From: Apophysomyces variabilis
Taxonomy: Eukaryota > Mucoromycota > Mucoromycetes > Mucorales > Mucoraceae
Length of the DNA stretch: 64,000 bases
Reading direction: 5' to 3'
Assembly (NCBI GenBank): GCA_002749535.1
Contig: MZZL01000106.1
Coordinates: forward strand, 25,744-89,743
Part shown: positions 12,980-25,700 of the stretch, in pieces
Position numbering within the stretch: the stretch's first letter is position 1
Layout of the letters: each line of letters starts with the position of its first letter
Translations under genes and position numbers: made by a program
Notes under the pieces: generated by a model
What the model was told of the DNA's origin: nothing
Database searches by the model: none
What the model saw: only the letters and a program-made list of their open reading frames with translations

Positions 12980-15900
12980 ATCAACTTATTCCCTACCATA
13001 ATATTAATACAACTATACCACTAATTGATAGCTATTTACGACGTTTTGAAAACAAACTTGTCAATGCAGCAAAAGGAACGGAATGGAGAGTTGCAAACCA
13101 AGATAATGCGCAATCAAGGTCCAGAGCCGATTTCCTTATGAAATGACACACTTGCTTGATTTTATTGCTTGGTTTACCACTTGCTTATACGTGTTCTTCA
13201 ACGTTCTGACCAAAGACATCCTCATACCGCAGCTGTACATTTAATGGGCCCGGCTTTCGGAGGCCAAATGTGTCGGAAGAAACACTTTTGTCTGTTGCCA
13301 GATTAAAAATAGACGCAAATGCAGTACGTCAAGAACATCATTCTTCTTCATCGTGGCGTTTTTTTTCCATTTACAAATAATTATCTGTAGCAACATTGAT
13401 TTCCCGCTTAATCCTCCGGATAAACCTATTATAGCATCATACCACAAGACGTGTTGGCACACGCCATGTACGGTTTGTTCATGATTAGTGCAGATTCCTC
13501 ATAGCGTAGAGCGAAACCTTTATCCAAACTAAGATTTAGCTCTTACTGCGATTTGGATCATTTCATAAAAGCTGGACTAGTTCTTATGTGTCAGCTGCAT
13601 TAAGTGTTTAGCCATCAAAGAAGAGTAAAAAGCGGATTGAGATTCAAAATGCGTATAGCAAAGTCACTCTAAAAAGACGTAATCAAGAATGACAGAGATT
13701 TCTTTTCCCAAGACAATATCTACTGTAAAGCTTAACATATCAAATTACTAATTATGCATTATAAGATATTGCAGCCTCCAGCGACCTGTCATCATCCGTA
13801 AACTATAACAAGCGGCTTCTTTAAACAGTCTAGAAAGTGGCAAATAGAAAACGAAAAATAACATATACCGTCATAAGATATACAAAACGGATATAGATAC
13901 GTCATTTGATGGTGTATTCCCGTTAATCCGTTCTGATTTAGTTGCAATGATGCCAAAAAAAAAGGAACTTTTCGCACAAAAGAAAAGAGAGCGTTCTTCG
14001 AAAGACATTCAACGTCTGGATACAATAACTTATAGCTGACGATTTTTCTATAGAGAATATAACCAATGGAATAAGCCAAAACCCAAATCTGATCACAACA
14101 TTTGGGCTCGGGCAAGGTCATGCACCGTTGTGCAACCAAGAAGTGGACTATAGATGATGACCTGGTGGGGATGGCTACGATGGTAGCCTGGCATTGAAGG
14201 GATTCTATTTTGTTAGTACAAGCAGCAAGGCCTTTTGAGATCATCAAGGATTCACTGGGGAAATATGCAACCAAAAGCCGTTTTGAAGAAGTCCCCCCTG
14301 CATCGCTATAAAAAAGATCATCGAGATGAAAAGGGAAATGTTCACAAAATAGACCGGTTGCTTTCTCTGCAAAAACCAAAAACCAATAAATTTACAAGTT
14401 ATGATGAATTGAGTAGGGCAACAGTACCCTTGCGTGTTGGGGAAGTAGAGGCAATATCTCATCATTAGCCACCAATTTCCTTTTCAGATTGACCTCCGAA
14501 GCGGAGCGCAACATCATTTATCATCCATGCTAGTAAACATTAACGGCTGAACTGTCTGCTTAGGAAAAAAGAATAGCGACCGCTATTTAGCCGGTGTGCC
14601 CCGTAGGGCCGGGGTCCAGATACCAACTATTGCTATTTTATTTTGACAAATACAATCTGACGTTACTGCAAACTTGCTTGGCATTCCATAAAATGATCGA
14701 CTACGGATCATGTCTCTAGCACTTGATATTCACCATCCGCTTATGGAAGGGGCTTTCCATCTCCCCTTCGATATTCTACGATGACTCATCCTTGGCAGGG
14801 TCTTTGAAATGAGTCATCATATTGCACAAACAGACAAACGCACCCAAGGAATTACAGCTTAGCACAAGATTTAGTAAAGATCACAGATAATGCAGTTTTG
14901 CATCTGGAACAATCAGCATCAAGGTCGATCACATTTCTCCCATGCGGATATAGCATTGCATAAGTTTGGCTGCTATGGCAATGTGTTTCACAAATTAGGT
15001 GATCTTTGTGTTACATCTGTTAGCGGACAACATCACCAAAGGTCCATTGGGATTAAAGTTGATCGAATGGTAACCTTACTTTAGCATTAACGAAATTTGC
15101 AGATCCCTTCTTTGCTACTAATCAACTTTGCTATCTGTTGATATGATGCATCATGTACAAATAACAATTTCTCTTTTTTGGCTATCTAATGGCTTAAAGT
15201 CGGTCCAATGTGGGTTCGAATAACTTGTTGGTTTTATCGCATTCTTAGCTTACATTCTTCCTGTCAAAATTATATTCAGGCCTCTGGCTTCTCAGTTCCG
15301 TTGGCACTACATTGATATGCTGCTCAAAATAACTATATGTGTTTCCGCTTGAATAGTGGTGATTGTACATTGGTTCAAAAAAGTAACAATTTCTGCTTGA
15401 AAATTGGGCGTTGCTCTTCACGATAATGTAGTAAACAAGTTATTGAAACTGATGTCAGCTACGGAATGTCCATCGGAATTATGACTTTTAAGGCGTCTGA
15501 TCTGACAGCTGTTCTTGGCGCCAGTACTGTACTACACCTGTAGCAGCTAAATAAAGGCATTCGTTTTGTTTGATCTCACTCTAATTAGTATCATTAATAT
15601 ATCCCATTATTCGGGACTGACAATATTGCAGCTAGAGAGCTATTAGTATTGCTTCCCGTTTCTTGGGTTTCTTTCACGTGAAAATACCAACTATAAGTTA
15701 CTAGCTAACCGAAGCTTGAGAGGTTCAGATAGTAGGAGTGGAATGGATGAAGTACAGCTTAATTAACCAGATAATACCATACTAGCCGTAGAACTCCTGC
15801 CAACCGGTTTCAGTTTTTGCATAGTAAGCACCGCTCGTAGAATAAGCCAGAAAGAAGTCCCTTGCAAGCATTCAACACATAGTTTGTGTGGCGTCTCTTT

Positions 15901-16080
15901 TGCAACGTTTTCTATTCAAGGGTACTGTAATTCATTGCTAGGTGTATTCTATCTTTCTCTTTATTGCTTTCTTGGCATGGCACGTCCCTTTTCATTTAGA
16001 ACCAATAAACGCAGATCCCTCGCCCGAAAGAAAAGAGGGCCGATCGAGGGAGCCAAGACCAATATCACCGAAGCAACAAT
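12980..16080. other. Gene-poor region between the zinc-finger paralogues
   Basis: The longest frame is a 195-residue minus-strand ORF at 13792-14379, rich in Cys, Phe and Tyr, with no family motif and no supporting splice structure. A short GC-rich stretch near 14580-14625 (GCCGGTGTGCCCCGTAGGGC) is imperfectly self-complementary. A solitary B-box-like GGTTCGAAT at about 15210 has no matching tRNA body. Confidence 0.4.
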
Positions 16081-16082
16081 GC

Positions 16083-16174
16083 CCAATCAATGGCGGCTCA
16101 GCATATTGGCCACCGGATGATATAAAAAGCCCACTGATTGGCTGTGTGTGACACAAACGAATCAAGTATAAAAA
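16083..16174 (+). promoter_or_regulatory. Core promoter of the zinc-finger gene (CCAAT and TATA motifs)
   Basis: CCAAT occurs at 16083-16087, and TATAAAAA motifs occur at 16121-16127 and 16167-16174. The latter lies about 90 bp before the start codon at 16262, a plausible spacing for a fungal promoter. This is a motif-level inference. Confidence 0.4.
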
Positions 16175-16261
16175 TGATAAGCCTCGAACTTCCTGCTTCA
16201 TCAACCTTAAAATCTCGGAATCACCCTCGTTTTACTTCCCATTTCTCGCTTTTGTTCTGCT

Positions 16262-17071
16262 ATGTCAGTACCAAACACAAACAAGGCACCGTATACGCGA
16301 CGTGAATCAACTGACCGCCTAGTCGATTACATTCTATCTCCTCCAGAGTTACCCTCTCAATGGCTGGAAACCATTCTGTACAATTTCCAACGCGTCGAAA
16401 ATCAGTTGAATATCCTATCTATCCGAATCAATCAATTGCAACAATATTATGGATCGCCAACAGCTACATCTCCTGGTGTGGATGATCCGAATCTTTTGTA
16501 TGATCCGCAAACTACACAACAATTTGCTTTCATGGACCAAATTCTCCCACTGGATACCCTTCAGAGCGTTCCCGCTCCTCAAACATCAGATGTGCTGACA
16601 GATCATGCTGTTCCATTAAACTACGGATTGCTGACTCCACAAAACGACTATCTCTTAGTACCCGATTTGGATGATTCCTTCCTGGAGAAGCTATTCCAAG
16701 ATTGTTCTATTGATACAGAGTTCACACATAGCAATGGCACTCATCCGATTCAAAATGCTGAAAGTTCTCTCCGGGTACATACACAGAACTTGACGACCCC
16801 AGTCGGATGCGATCGACACGTTTCTTCTTTTCAGGCAACTCCATACATGGCAGCGGCTCCGGTCTCCGGACGACGTCGGACTTTTATGTATGAGGATTTG
16901 GACGTGGCACAACGCGGGAGCCAACGGTGTAACGCAACTACACACCGTAAGAGGAGACCGCGAAGTCCTTACAACCTAACATCGAAGCACAACTGCGAGA
17001 TATGCCAAAGAAGTTTTTCTCGAAGCGATGCCAAACTGAGGCACATGAAGACACTACATGCAAATCAATGA
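16262..17071 (+). CDS. C2H2 zinc-finger protein with coiled coil, putative transcription factor
   Basis: Single-exon frame of 269 residues. Residues ~30-65 form a leucine/isoleucine-rich amphipathic helix (ETILYNFQRVENQLNILSI), suggesting dimerisation. The middle is acidic and Gln/Pro/Thr-rich, like an activation region (for example PDLDDSFLEKLFQD). Basic residues (HRKRRPRSP) precede one C-terminal classical finger, CEICQRSFSRSDAKLRHMKTLH, with a C-x2-C-x12-H-x4-H pattern. The FSRSDAKLRHM helix resembles DNA-contacting C2H2 fingers, but a single finger is unusual for sequence-specific binding. The start is supported by nearby TATA motifs. A degraded relative lies 4 kb upstream on the same strand. 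I know no named orthologue; regulatory function is an inference. Confidence 0.65.
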   Translation: MSVPNTNKAPYTRRESTDRLVDYILSPPELPSQWLETILYNFQRVENQLNILSIRINQLQQYYGSPTATSPGVDDPNLLYDPQTTQQFAFMDQILPLDTLQSVPAPQTSDVLTDHAVPLNYGLLTPQNDYLLVPDLDDSFLEKLFQDCSIDTEFTHSNGTHPIQNAESSLRVHTQNLTTPVGCDRHVSSFQATPYMAAAPVSGRRRTFMYEDLDVAQRGSQRCNATTHRKRRPRSPYNLTSKHNCEICQRSFSRSDAKLRHMKTLHANQ

Positions 17072-18228
17072 TAGCAAATAGTCGTGAGATTTGCTTATTT
17101 CTTGATACAATATACCCTCCTCCTGGATATTCTATCTTAATCATCTGCTTTTACAACTAATTTAAAATCGTTAGGATTTAATACCAGTAAATATTCTTTA
17201 GCAGGCTATCAGAATAAAAAGGTTGGCAGTTTTTTTCCTAATGAGAACTGAGCTGTATTCCACTCGTGAAAAAAGGAGATGTGTGCCAGAACCCTTCATG
17301 GGACAATCCGCCCAATTAGCTTGACCGGCATTAAAAACAATGTCTTTTCTTTCTCGGTCTCAAAAGAGAAAGGGATAAGGTTGTAGTCACGGTGGTATCC
17401 CGCGATTCTGTGCAAGATTTCTGGCAGATATTTCTTCATCCGATTGAACTTTATTGGGACTTTATTCGATCCGATCATCCCCCAGCCACGGTGACTTTAT
17501 GAAGGTAGTTTTTAGTGATCGACTGTGGTCCAAATCTGTCATCCGGGGAGAGTAAATTTTTCAGATATGGAGAGTGTGCAAAAACTAATAAACTCTATCT
17601 CGTGATCGTCGCAAAAGTACGGAAACATTGCTCTGACGTAAGTGACACAAAGTGAAGTTTCCATGGATATGGAGCGCAAGTACGGAATTTGTCTCGCCCC
17701 GTCAGGGAAAACTCTTTCCCATGACACATGAGAACAAAGGAAACATAGCAGAAACCACGTGGACAATGACGAATGCGAGATTCTTCTTGAGAGATGCATC
17801 ATGCTGTGGACAAAGACTTCATAGCACGCGCGATTCATTGTTGCCTGGGCCTACACGGCCAATAGAAAACTTGCCAATTCATCATCATGATCTTATGCAC
17901 CGAAAATTTTGTCTCCAGTATCGCTTGCCAGTAGTTTTAGCCAGCACAACAAAAAGCCCCTTCTTTCGAAAATTAGTTGCGAGTATTAGGCAAAGAAACT
18001 GTTATTTTATGTCGAGCAGCACTATCACGCCATTTATCGAAGATTTCAATCCGCTTGTGGCATTGGCAACAATTTTTTACCCCTCGTCAAAGCTGCTTAA
18101 TAGGAGTTGAAAGATTATAAATCCCTTGTCGTTTACAGCTTATGTGGACATGTCCAGGATGTCATGGGAGATATTGCTACAGCATAGGAAACGACAGCTG
18201 CAGCCTTGCAGATAGTATGCAACGCTAT
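17072..18228. other. Region without recognised gene
   Basis: Overlapping anonymous frames (152 residues plus at 17652-18110, 99 residues minus at 17539-17838) show no motifs. Nothing could be supported. Confidence 0.4.
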
Positions 18229-18284
18229 CATGATCCTGAAATCACACCCTTCACCAGCGCTTCCTCACCCACATCCATTATATA
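18229..18284 (+). repeat. Dispersed repeat A, copy 1, left part (interrupted)
   Basis: The stretch with CAGCGCTTCCTC followed by CCCACATCCATTATATA matches the 3' half of the repeat found at 30066-30357 and 62927-63222. Homology stops at the insertion starting at 18285 and resumes at 18989. Confidence 0.6.
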
Positions 18285-18988
18285 CTACACGAAAAAAGTC
18301 TTAGGGCGATTTTGCTGACCAATAAAAACATACCTTTTTACTTGTATACGCTTTCCTTTTTTTATCCCTTTTCTACTTTATTTTTCTTGTTATGTCGTGT
18401 CAAAACAATTAAAATACCAGTAAACAACCCAAAAAAATTAACTCACTTCTGAAGAATGCACTGTAACTGTTACTTTGAAAGACCTTGGAATGTCCATGTT
18501 GGAAGATGGTGTCAGCTGCTTCAGCGGCAAGTTTGGCGGATTGTGCAAGTAGTAAAGGGGTATCAACGTCATGGACCCATGACCAGCCCAAATTCCGGAG
18601 TTAAATCGCATCGGGCACCTGTGGGAAAAGCTAGAGCGTCGAATAGCAAAGAAAAGACATTTAGTAGAAAAGCAAAAAAAAAACCTTTGGACAGCTTTTA
18701 TTAGAAGAATGGTCGAACATTACACCGCACATCGGTCAGAAGCTTGTTGCGAGCATACCTGACAGATGCTGTGCTGTGATTAGAGCCTGTGGAGGTTATA
18801 CTCCGTACTGGTTCTATTCTTTGGTTTATATAAACTATTAAATATAAGGTGCAATGCTATTATCATCCAGAGTTTAGAGATACATAAAACCGTTTCATTG
18901 TTGCTTCCGCGTTCAGTTGAAACTGATACAATATATTTTGGGTTGCAGAGTTTTACACAATCGTCCAAAGACTTGTCTTTTGCCGTAG
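18285..18988. mobile_element. ~704-bp TIR-bearing insertion inside repeat A (non-autonomous DNA transposon candidate)
   Basis: The segment interrupts repeat A and is bounded by imperfect terminal inverted repeats. The left end begins CTACACGAAAAAAGTCTTAG; the right end, reverse-complemented, begins CTACGGCAAAAGACAAGTCT, and both continue into a GG(G/A)CG-like sequence. TA (or TATAC) flanks both sides, at 18281-18285 and 18989-18993, consistent with a TA-type target duplication of the Tc1/mariner/pogo class. The interior has no transposase; a 60-residue minus frame (18409-18591, with AKLAAEAADTIF) looks like a captured or degraded protein fragment that I cannot identify. Confidence 0.5.
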
Positions 18989-19053
18989 TATACTTACGCA
19001 TGGGCTCTTCGTATGTAAATAGCTATGTTGGCCATTGGCCATGCTGTTACATG
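18989..19053 (+). repeat. Dispersed repeat A, copy 1, right part
   Basis: TACTTACGCATGGGCTCTTC and then TTGGCCATTGGCCATGCT match the last ~70 bp of the repeat A copies at 30 kb and 63 kb. Confidence 0.6.
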
Positions 19054-19086
19054 AAAGATATAAAGAATGGCAAAAATTGAAAAAGC

Positions 19087-19215
19087 TACAATAAGTTGGA
19101 AAAAAGCAGCTATTTCCACAGCCAAGCATCATCGTTGACTGTTGTTATATACAGTTAGTTCAACAAAATACTTAAATTTTGATTTTCCCACGTCAAATGT
19201 GATGCTATACCTTGT
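19087..19215 (+). repeat. Dispersed repeat B, copy 1
   Basis: Matches 28518-28640 over about 125 bp with substitutions and small gaps. Shared landmarks are TACAATAAG, AAAAAAGCAG, TTATATACA, TTAAATTTTGATT and a CTATACCTT end. It lies just downstream of repeat A copy 1, so A and B might be parts of one larger element. Origin unknown. Confidence 0.5.
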
Positions 19216-19652
19216 TTTTTAAAAATATGTTTTGGGTTCTTTTTATACAGTTATTGTTTCTTTGCTCTGTCTCGCTTTTGTTGTAAGCATCGTACTTTGG
19301 TACTTGTAGCAACTTTTTTCAACGTCTATACGTGCGTGAGTTAGGGATAAGCCAAGTGGGTCTGGTGGATTAATGGTTTGGTATAGATAATGGCGTTGAA
19401 TCTTTAGAGCGTAAGTCTTGCAGTGTTTGCTTGTGTTACAAGAATTCTGTACTGCATTATTTTTCCCTTTTGCACTGCAACCCATCGGGCCTTCTTTCGG
19501 CTTTTTGCGGAGATACAATGAATATTTCTGAGAAAAAGATGTCCCTGAAGAAATGTGGTAAAATTCTATTACAAAAATTGCGTGTTTGTCTATGCCAGAA
19601 TAAGATGTGAAATGCATTGTCAAGAGAGTGATGTAAGAATTAATGCTTTAAG

Positions 19653-20738
19653 TTATGATTCTAGTTTGGAGACCACTAATTGACGATCGTGCCATGCTGC
19701 GTGCCATTTCTTGAATTGTTCGAGAACGACAAAGGTCAGAATGGTTTGCGGACCGAGACGAATGAAAGCAGGTGTCCAACCCTTGAAGAAGGAAGCAATG
19801 CCTTCGGCTTTGTACATAGAGGACATGACAGAAAACGAGGAAATCTTATGTTCAGCGGAGCTTGCAGACATGATGCGCGTCTTAATTACATCGACGGGTG
19901 AGCAAACGGTGGTAGCAACCAAGCCCTAGGCAACACAAATGACGTCTTAGAAAATACTCTTTGACCAAGTATGTGGACGCGTGATCTACTTACAGCAAGC
20001 ACACTTGACGAGAAATGGGTAACGAGACCATCTTGCATAGGAGTATAGTTAAGCAGGAGATCTTTAAAGATATCATAGGAAACACATTGGGAAGAAGTCA
20101 TTAAGATGGCTCTGTTGACGTTCGGACCAACACCACGGAATAATGAAGAAAGGCCTTCTTCTCTGGTAATACGAACTATGCCATCCAGGGCGTGCTTGTA
20201 ATTACGGCGTTGATGGAGCGGGAGCTGACCGTCATTTTGCATTCGAACGTTGATAACGTCGCCCGGATTGCCGCATGCACCACCCAATGCACCCGCCGCA
20301 CTGGAACACACGAGAAGTTGCCAAACTGTCAGGTCTAAAGGAAAAGCAAAGAAACGTTAGGCAAATGAATTTTTTCCGTACATATATAGGGGTTGCACTT
20401 TTCTTTTTCTTTTTTTTTTCTTTGCTGCAGACGTAAGGTCGATCTGTTTACTCACTTTGCCCTTCTTTCGTCATCATTTGCTTCAGTTTCTCGTAGCCTC
20501 CAAAGCGAACTGTGGAATATGTGGCCTGTCTAAGGATACTAGCGGACAGGCCTGCATACAGTTGAAGTGGACCTTCGGTCTTGGCAATATTCAACATGGT
20601 GAAGAACATTCCGTTGTTTCCCGCACCCTGAGTGTTCTGTAAACGGACCTTTGTAAGGTCAAACGGGTGGACGACAATAGCCGCAATACAAGACGCAGCA
20701 CCTCCAAAGTAGAAAGGAGTGGAAGGTTTGGTTGCCAT
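19653..20738 (-). CDS. DIC1: Mitochondrial dicarboxylate carrier (DIC1/SLC25A10-like)
   Basis: Three minus-strand exons read in frame from ATG 20736-20738 to TAA 19653-19655, giving roughly 300 residues in the usual three-repeat layout of mitochondrial carriers. Each repeat shows its Px[DE]xx[KR]x[RK] signature: HPFDLTKVRLQ, GNPGDVINVRMQ and SPVDVIKTRIM, the second having the conserved substitution seen in dicarboxylate carriers. GGAASCIAAIVVHPFD at the start, NRAILMTSSQCVSYD in the middle and GPQTILTFVVLEQ at the end are typical of DIC. The protein would exchange malate or succinate for phosphate across the inner mitochondrial membrane. Intron junctions are Q/NLTVWQLL (about 20335-20457) and VLA/GLVATT (about 19926-19993). 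Paralogous oxaloacetate or 2-oxoglutarate carriers are the main alternative. Confidence 0.9.
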
Positions 20739-22751
20739 GTGGTAATTCAGGGACAAGAACAAGAAGTAAAAAAAATTACCCAGATTTTATAAGCAAAAAC
20801 TTTTTTTTTTCCCTTTCAGATTGGCGACCTCGGGAATTCAGAGGGATTACTCGTTAAAGAAAAGTGAGTCACACTGAACACTGTCCAATTAGAACTTGAG
20901 AAATAAAAGGGACCAACCGATCGGGTGTACCTTGTTTCTCAGTTACCCAGTTACCAAGTTACCGGCCATTGCGAATCAACCGTGTTCACCTTTTCACGTG
21001 GCACAGAGATTCTGTCTTTATGCGCATAGTTCTCTTCTCCTCTTAAACGATAAAGTAGGAAATTGCTATTCTCATTTTGGATGCACTCAGAGAATAATGT
21101 TTCATTGTCATCTTAGCCATAGCGTGTGAACTTTTGATCATCATCAGTTACGCTATTTGAGTACAATTTGAAAGCGTGTCACGCACGTGGCTCCTGCTGC
21201 CTAGAACCAATGCTATTGTTTCGCTTAAAAATAATCTAAAGATAACATTGGACAGTCAATCAAAGCAGAAACATTGTGATAATAAGACATAGGTAAAATT
21301 TCGGGTTTCTTATCCATCAATACAACCAGGTACAAAAGAGAACGATAGATTCTGAATAACAAGTGAACGCAGTATTTATATACCGTGTCTTATCGGTAAC
21401 AATGGGCTCCTTGTTGACATTTTCGTTGCCAAGTAGGAACAAGACAGCAACATTAGCCGTCGGGCGTGCTACCTTATCACCAGTAAACAGGGTTCCAAAC
21501 TGTTCATGCTTTGTAGCGGCATAAAGTTTACCCTTTTTCTCTCTTTCCCTATAAGAATACTGTCGTTTCGAGTAATTTTTGCGCGCAAAAATATTTTGCC
21601 GGTATTACAACCAGTTTCGTGGAAGCTGGTTCGACCGTAGTACTCTTCAGTTGATATACAGAAGTCTTTAGTTAGGAGGAAAGAATACGTCCAGCAATGA
21701 ATTAGAGGAATAAATTCGTCTTAGATATTATCTGACGCTTTCCAACAAGACCCAAAGGGTCGAGTTGCTCTCAGTAGCATTTTGGTAGGTGGGCGCAATC
21801 TTGATGTGTGGGTCAAGAAAGTTGAGCTGCAATAAGTGAGTAGAAGAATATTAAGAAGATCATTAAATAGGCATTGGTGTAAAAATTTCAGTCAAGTGTT
21901 TTCCAAAGTGCAGCGAGTAGTTGAATATATTGTCTGATTGACCTCCACCCGTTTTATATCAGGAAAATGCTCAATGATAAGATCATTATACAGAGGACTT
22001 TGTTTTATTCATTTAGGCATGTAGCTTCAGTGAAAAATGCCGACTTATCTCTGTTTTTCCAAATTCTATTGCCAACAGAAGTAACAATTTCTATGCTAAC
22101 TTTGTCATTCGTTTTGTATTTTTCAACGTAAGATCAAGGTCCATAAGCTATGTTATACGAGGCAGGTACTTAGGCTTCAAACATTCATTCTGCTCTTCTT
22201 TTGCCTATCTGAAATTGTTGCCTACAAGTGATACTGGCTTATTTACGTTCTTATGTCTCCAGATCGTCTTTCGCGTTTTACTATTTATCTTACTTGGTGC
22301 ATCATTATTTCCCAACACCATATCATATCAGTCACTTACGTACACCTCTTGAATGTCTTACACTGAAATGAGGACTTCATTTTCAGCAATATGTTCTGTT
22401 ACCGTAAACGTATGCTAAATGGACACAAATTCATTTGCTGCAGCCGCACGTGGCTGTAACGGAAGGAGCGAAGCCAGTGCAGAAGGACTAGTAGGGACAT
22501 ACTGATCATTGAATCATATTTTGCGCTACTGCAAAACAAATTCTGCGCCCATGAACGCACCAAATTTACGCTAAAAGTAAACTAATTTTATGTTAACCGA
22601 ATCAGTTATGCGGGAAGTATACTTTGCTTAAAAGAATCTGATACTTCAGTGGGACACAGAATTCATTCAAGTAGCGAGAAATATAATTCATGGTTAACAA
22701 ATCGAAAGGGTACATTGCTGTCTTTTTACTTACCACGAAGGTATCCCGCTG
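20739..22751. other. Intergenic region, no recognised gene
   Basis: AT-rich with scattered short frames. A near-palindrome containing CACGTG (CAGCCGCACGTGGCTG, about 22440-22455) lies 300 bp beyond the end of the Fanzor-like gene. The 3' side of such genes is where guide RNAs are expected in TnpB/Fanzor systems, but I cannot recognise one by eye. Confidence 0.4.
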
Positions 22752-25700
22752 CTAAGCGCGGGCATCCACGCCGCACCCCTCCGGGATGGACATAAGCGAA
22801 GCCAACAGATTATTATCCAGCAAGTATTTACTGGCTTTCTTTGGGTTGAACTCCGGGAATGGCTCGTGGTGGTTTGAGAAAAGGGCACTCGTCCCGGCGA
22901 GAGCAATGTTCAGGGCAGCATTTTGGCCCCGGCCACATGAGCCGTACCCTTTCTTCACACTAATGCATTCGGAATTTGTACAAATGACTGTGCCAAAGTT
23001 TTTCTTGATATAGCCGTCTTTTTTCTTGTTCGGGTGGGAGAGAACTTGGTAGCCGTAAGGACACAGTTGAAAATAACGGAATTCGTTTATGATCCCCACC
23101 GATGTTTGTTGTAAATGTTGCTCTCTCAATTTCTTCCCACCACGCCGGTAATGCCCTCGGATAGGGGAGCACACTCCTGTTTCTGCCGAGCCAGTCATCA
23201 TAAGTAACATATTGGTCTTCTTTCCCGAACCATTCAGGAAATTGCGTTCATTCGAAGCAACGGTAGCGTATGCTTTCTGTGTGTATATATCTTGAATGCG
23301 TTTTGACTTCTTTATGATTTCTTCTCCGAATAAAATTTGCTCAATGTATCTCTGTTATCTATCGCAATCTATAATCAGATCTAAGTTAGTTGTTTAGTTC
23401 AGTAGAACCGTAAAATACTACCTTGCGATAATTGTGCAAACTGTCGATGTCAACTGCATCTCCGACATTGTCCTTTGACAATTTCTTTTCGATAGCTTTT
23501 ACCTTCTTTCCCTCTTCGGTCGCCTGCGATGCAGAAAGAATTGTCATTGCAGCGTAGCTCCACATGAAATACGGCTCTTACCCTTTTCCTATACTCCCTT
23601 TGTCTTCTGGCGCGTCTTGTAAAGGAAAGGTCATCAATTTGTTTCGCAGTGATTTTGAAGGTCTTTGGTATCTTTTGGAAATCTGACGCCAAGTCATCTT
23701 CGGTGTCGTCATCCTGAGTCTCAAGTGCACTGAATCGGTTATGAAGCTTCAGATGGTAGGCAAAACGTTCAATTGGCAAAGAAACCGATTCCGACATTGT
23801 GACAACACCGTAATCAGTGCCGGAAAACGTGATTCTTGTACTTGGATCTTCGGTCATTCCTCTGATATCCATTGTTAAAACGTCATCTTCACATTTGAAA
23901 CTATTCGCTGTAATTTTCGTCAGATCTTTGTCCTTCGTTTTCCGTTTTCTTTTGCGTCCTTTGCTTAATTTTTGACCGCTCTTTTCGATCTCTTCGTCAA
24001 CGATGGCCTGTAAAAGGGAGACGCTTACTTAGCAAGGTTTGTACCAGTAGGCATTTTACCTGGACTGCGAGATACTTGCCGTGTCGGAAATTCTGCAATT
24101 TTTTCCGTTCAAGAAGCATCTTGTTTCCTTTCGTTTTTCAAACCATTCCTGACGGCAATAGTATCTATGAGATCTTCTGCATTCGACGTGTCGGATCGAC
24201 CGTCTTTGATAGCGTTCATTTCTTCCGTCAATAAACGTATAGCTTCCGTCCCCTCTTTAAGGCTATTTTCCAATTGCTTGACTTTTCCTGTGGTTTTAAC
24301 GATATCCTTGCCGATGGCTGTAACGGTATCGCTTTTTTGAGCCTTTCGCAAAATCGTTGCTGAAGGCCGTGCATGCTTCTTTTTGCGTTTCTCGTATCGG
24401 GATCTTGCAACTTTTTTGCTTTCCAACACAGTCCCTTGTATGCTCATAGAACCATATGATGAAATTTTTAGGACATTGTCAAATTTCAGGCCATGTTTGT
24501 GACATATGCGATCTATTCGCTCAAGGTCAAAAAAGGCACCCAGAATATATTTAGGATTATGGGTGGCATCGGGGCAGCTTGTCATTGTTTTGCCATTTGG
24601 GCCAACGACGTCAAACCCGTCCATATCGTCTCTGGTACAGCATAATATTTCGAAGGTTGGGGTAGGATTTAAAACAAGGGAATATATGGCCGACGGTCGA
24701 ACAGCGGGGCAAATAGAACGCGTAAATTTTTTGTTATCAGTTATTGTAAAAACTGCATTTGCGACCAGCACCAAAGGGGCATTCAGCAATGGCTGTCGAT
24801 CAACAGCAAGCTCGCCAGTAGGACAAAGAAAAAAAGGCTTTATGAAGCTATACACGTCTATGACTGCCTTGGCGTCTTTCAGGTTCAAATCGGCAGTGCT
24901 AAATTTCTTTTGTAGCTTCCTCACTGTGATGTTGTCTACCGAGACGTCTTCCAATGCTAATAGCCGCTTTGTTAGAGTTGTTAACCTTTGAAGTCTGGAG
25001 CGGCTCGTTTCTTGGGTTATTTTCCTCTTTTTTGAATTCGGCTCTGAAGATGTCGATGCTAGAATAGGGCGCTTTTCACCTGCTTGATGGCTCCGGGATG
25101 TTGGCACTTCCTCTTCGTCCTCTGCTTCCTTTTCATCATCTTTCGTACCTTTCTGATATTCTTCGTCTTCTTCGTCTTCTTCTCCGTTCCTTTCCCATTC
25201 TGCATCTTCATCGTTCAACTGGACCTTGTCCATTTCGTCATCTTCTCTTTCCCTAGATGGGTTACTTGCTAGTTCTTTCTGATTGCTCCTTTGTGCAAGT
25301 AAATTTGTTCTGGTTGATTTTAGGGTAGCGATAATGGCTGACAGCTTCTGTACACGTGGATCGTCCGCGGATACCCGGTTTTCGAACTTTCTTAGGCGGC
25401 GAGTTTGATACTTTATGCGCCAGTCGAGAGTTGCAACTGACGATTTATTCTCGCACCTAGATTATATATCCTAGTTAGATCTACATGACACGTAAGGAAA
25501 GAGTATACATACTTTTCATGTTTGCCTTTTCTTTTCTGCTTCCGCTTCCGCAAGTTGTAGTTTTGTCTTTCCCTTTCGGGAGCCAGAGCGAATCGTAATA
25601 GCAACAGTATGAGTCGTTGGCTAATGTAGGGAACCGTGGCGCCATTCAACATGTTTCGACAGGCTGTGGCATATTGCCACAGATAAACCTGCATGGTTTG

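Noticed and set aside
13792..14379. 195-residue minus-strand ORF as a gene
   Set aside because: No motif, no splice structure, cysteine/aromatic-rich composition typical of random AT-rich frames.
15180..15235. tRNA suggested by a B-box GGTTCGAAT
   Set aside because: No A box or cloverleaf stems at the required distance.
17652..18110. 152-residue plus-strand ORF as a gene
   Set aside because: No family signature and overlapped by equally long frames on the other strand.
24109..25233. Acidic 374-residue ORF as an independent nucleoplasmin- or histone-chaperone-like gene
   Set aside because: It connects by splice sites to Fanzor-like exons on both sides, so the acidic stretch is an insert of that protein.
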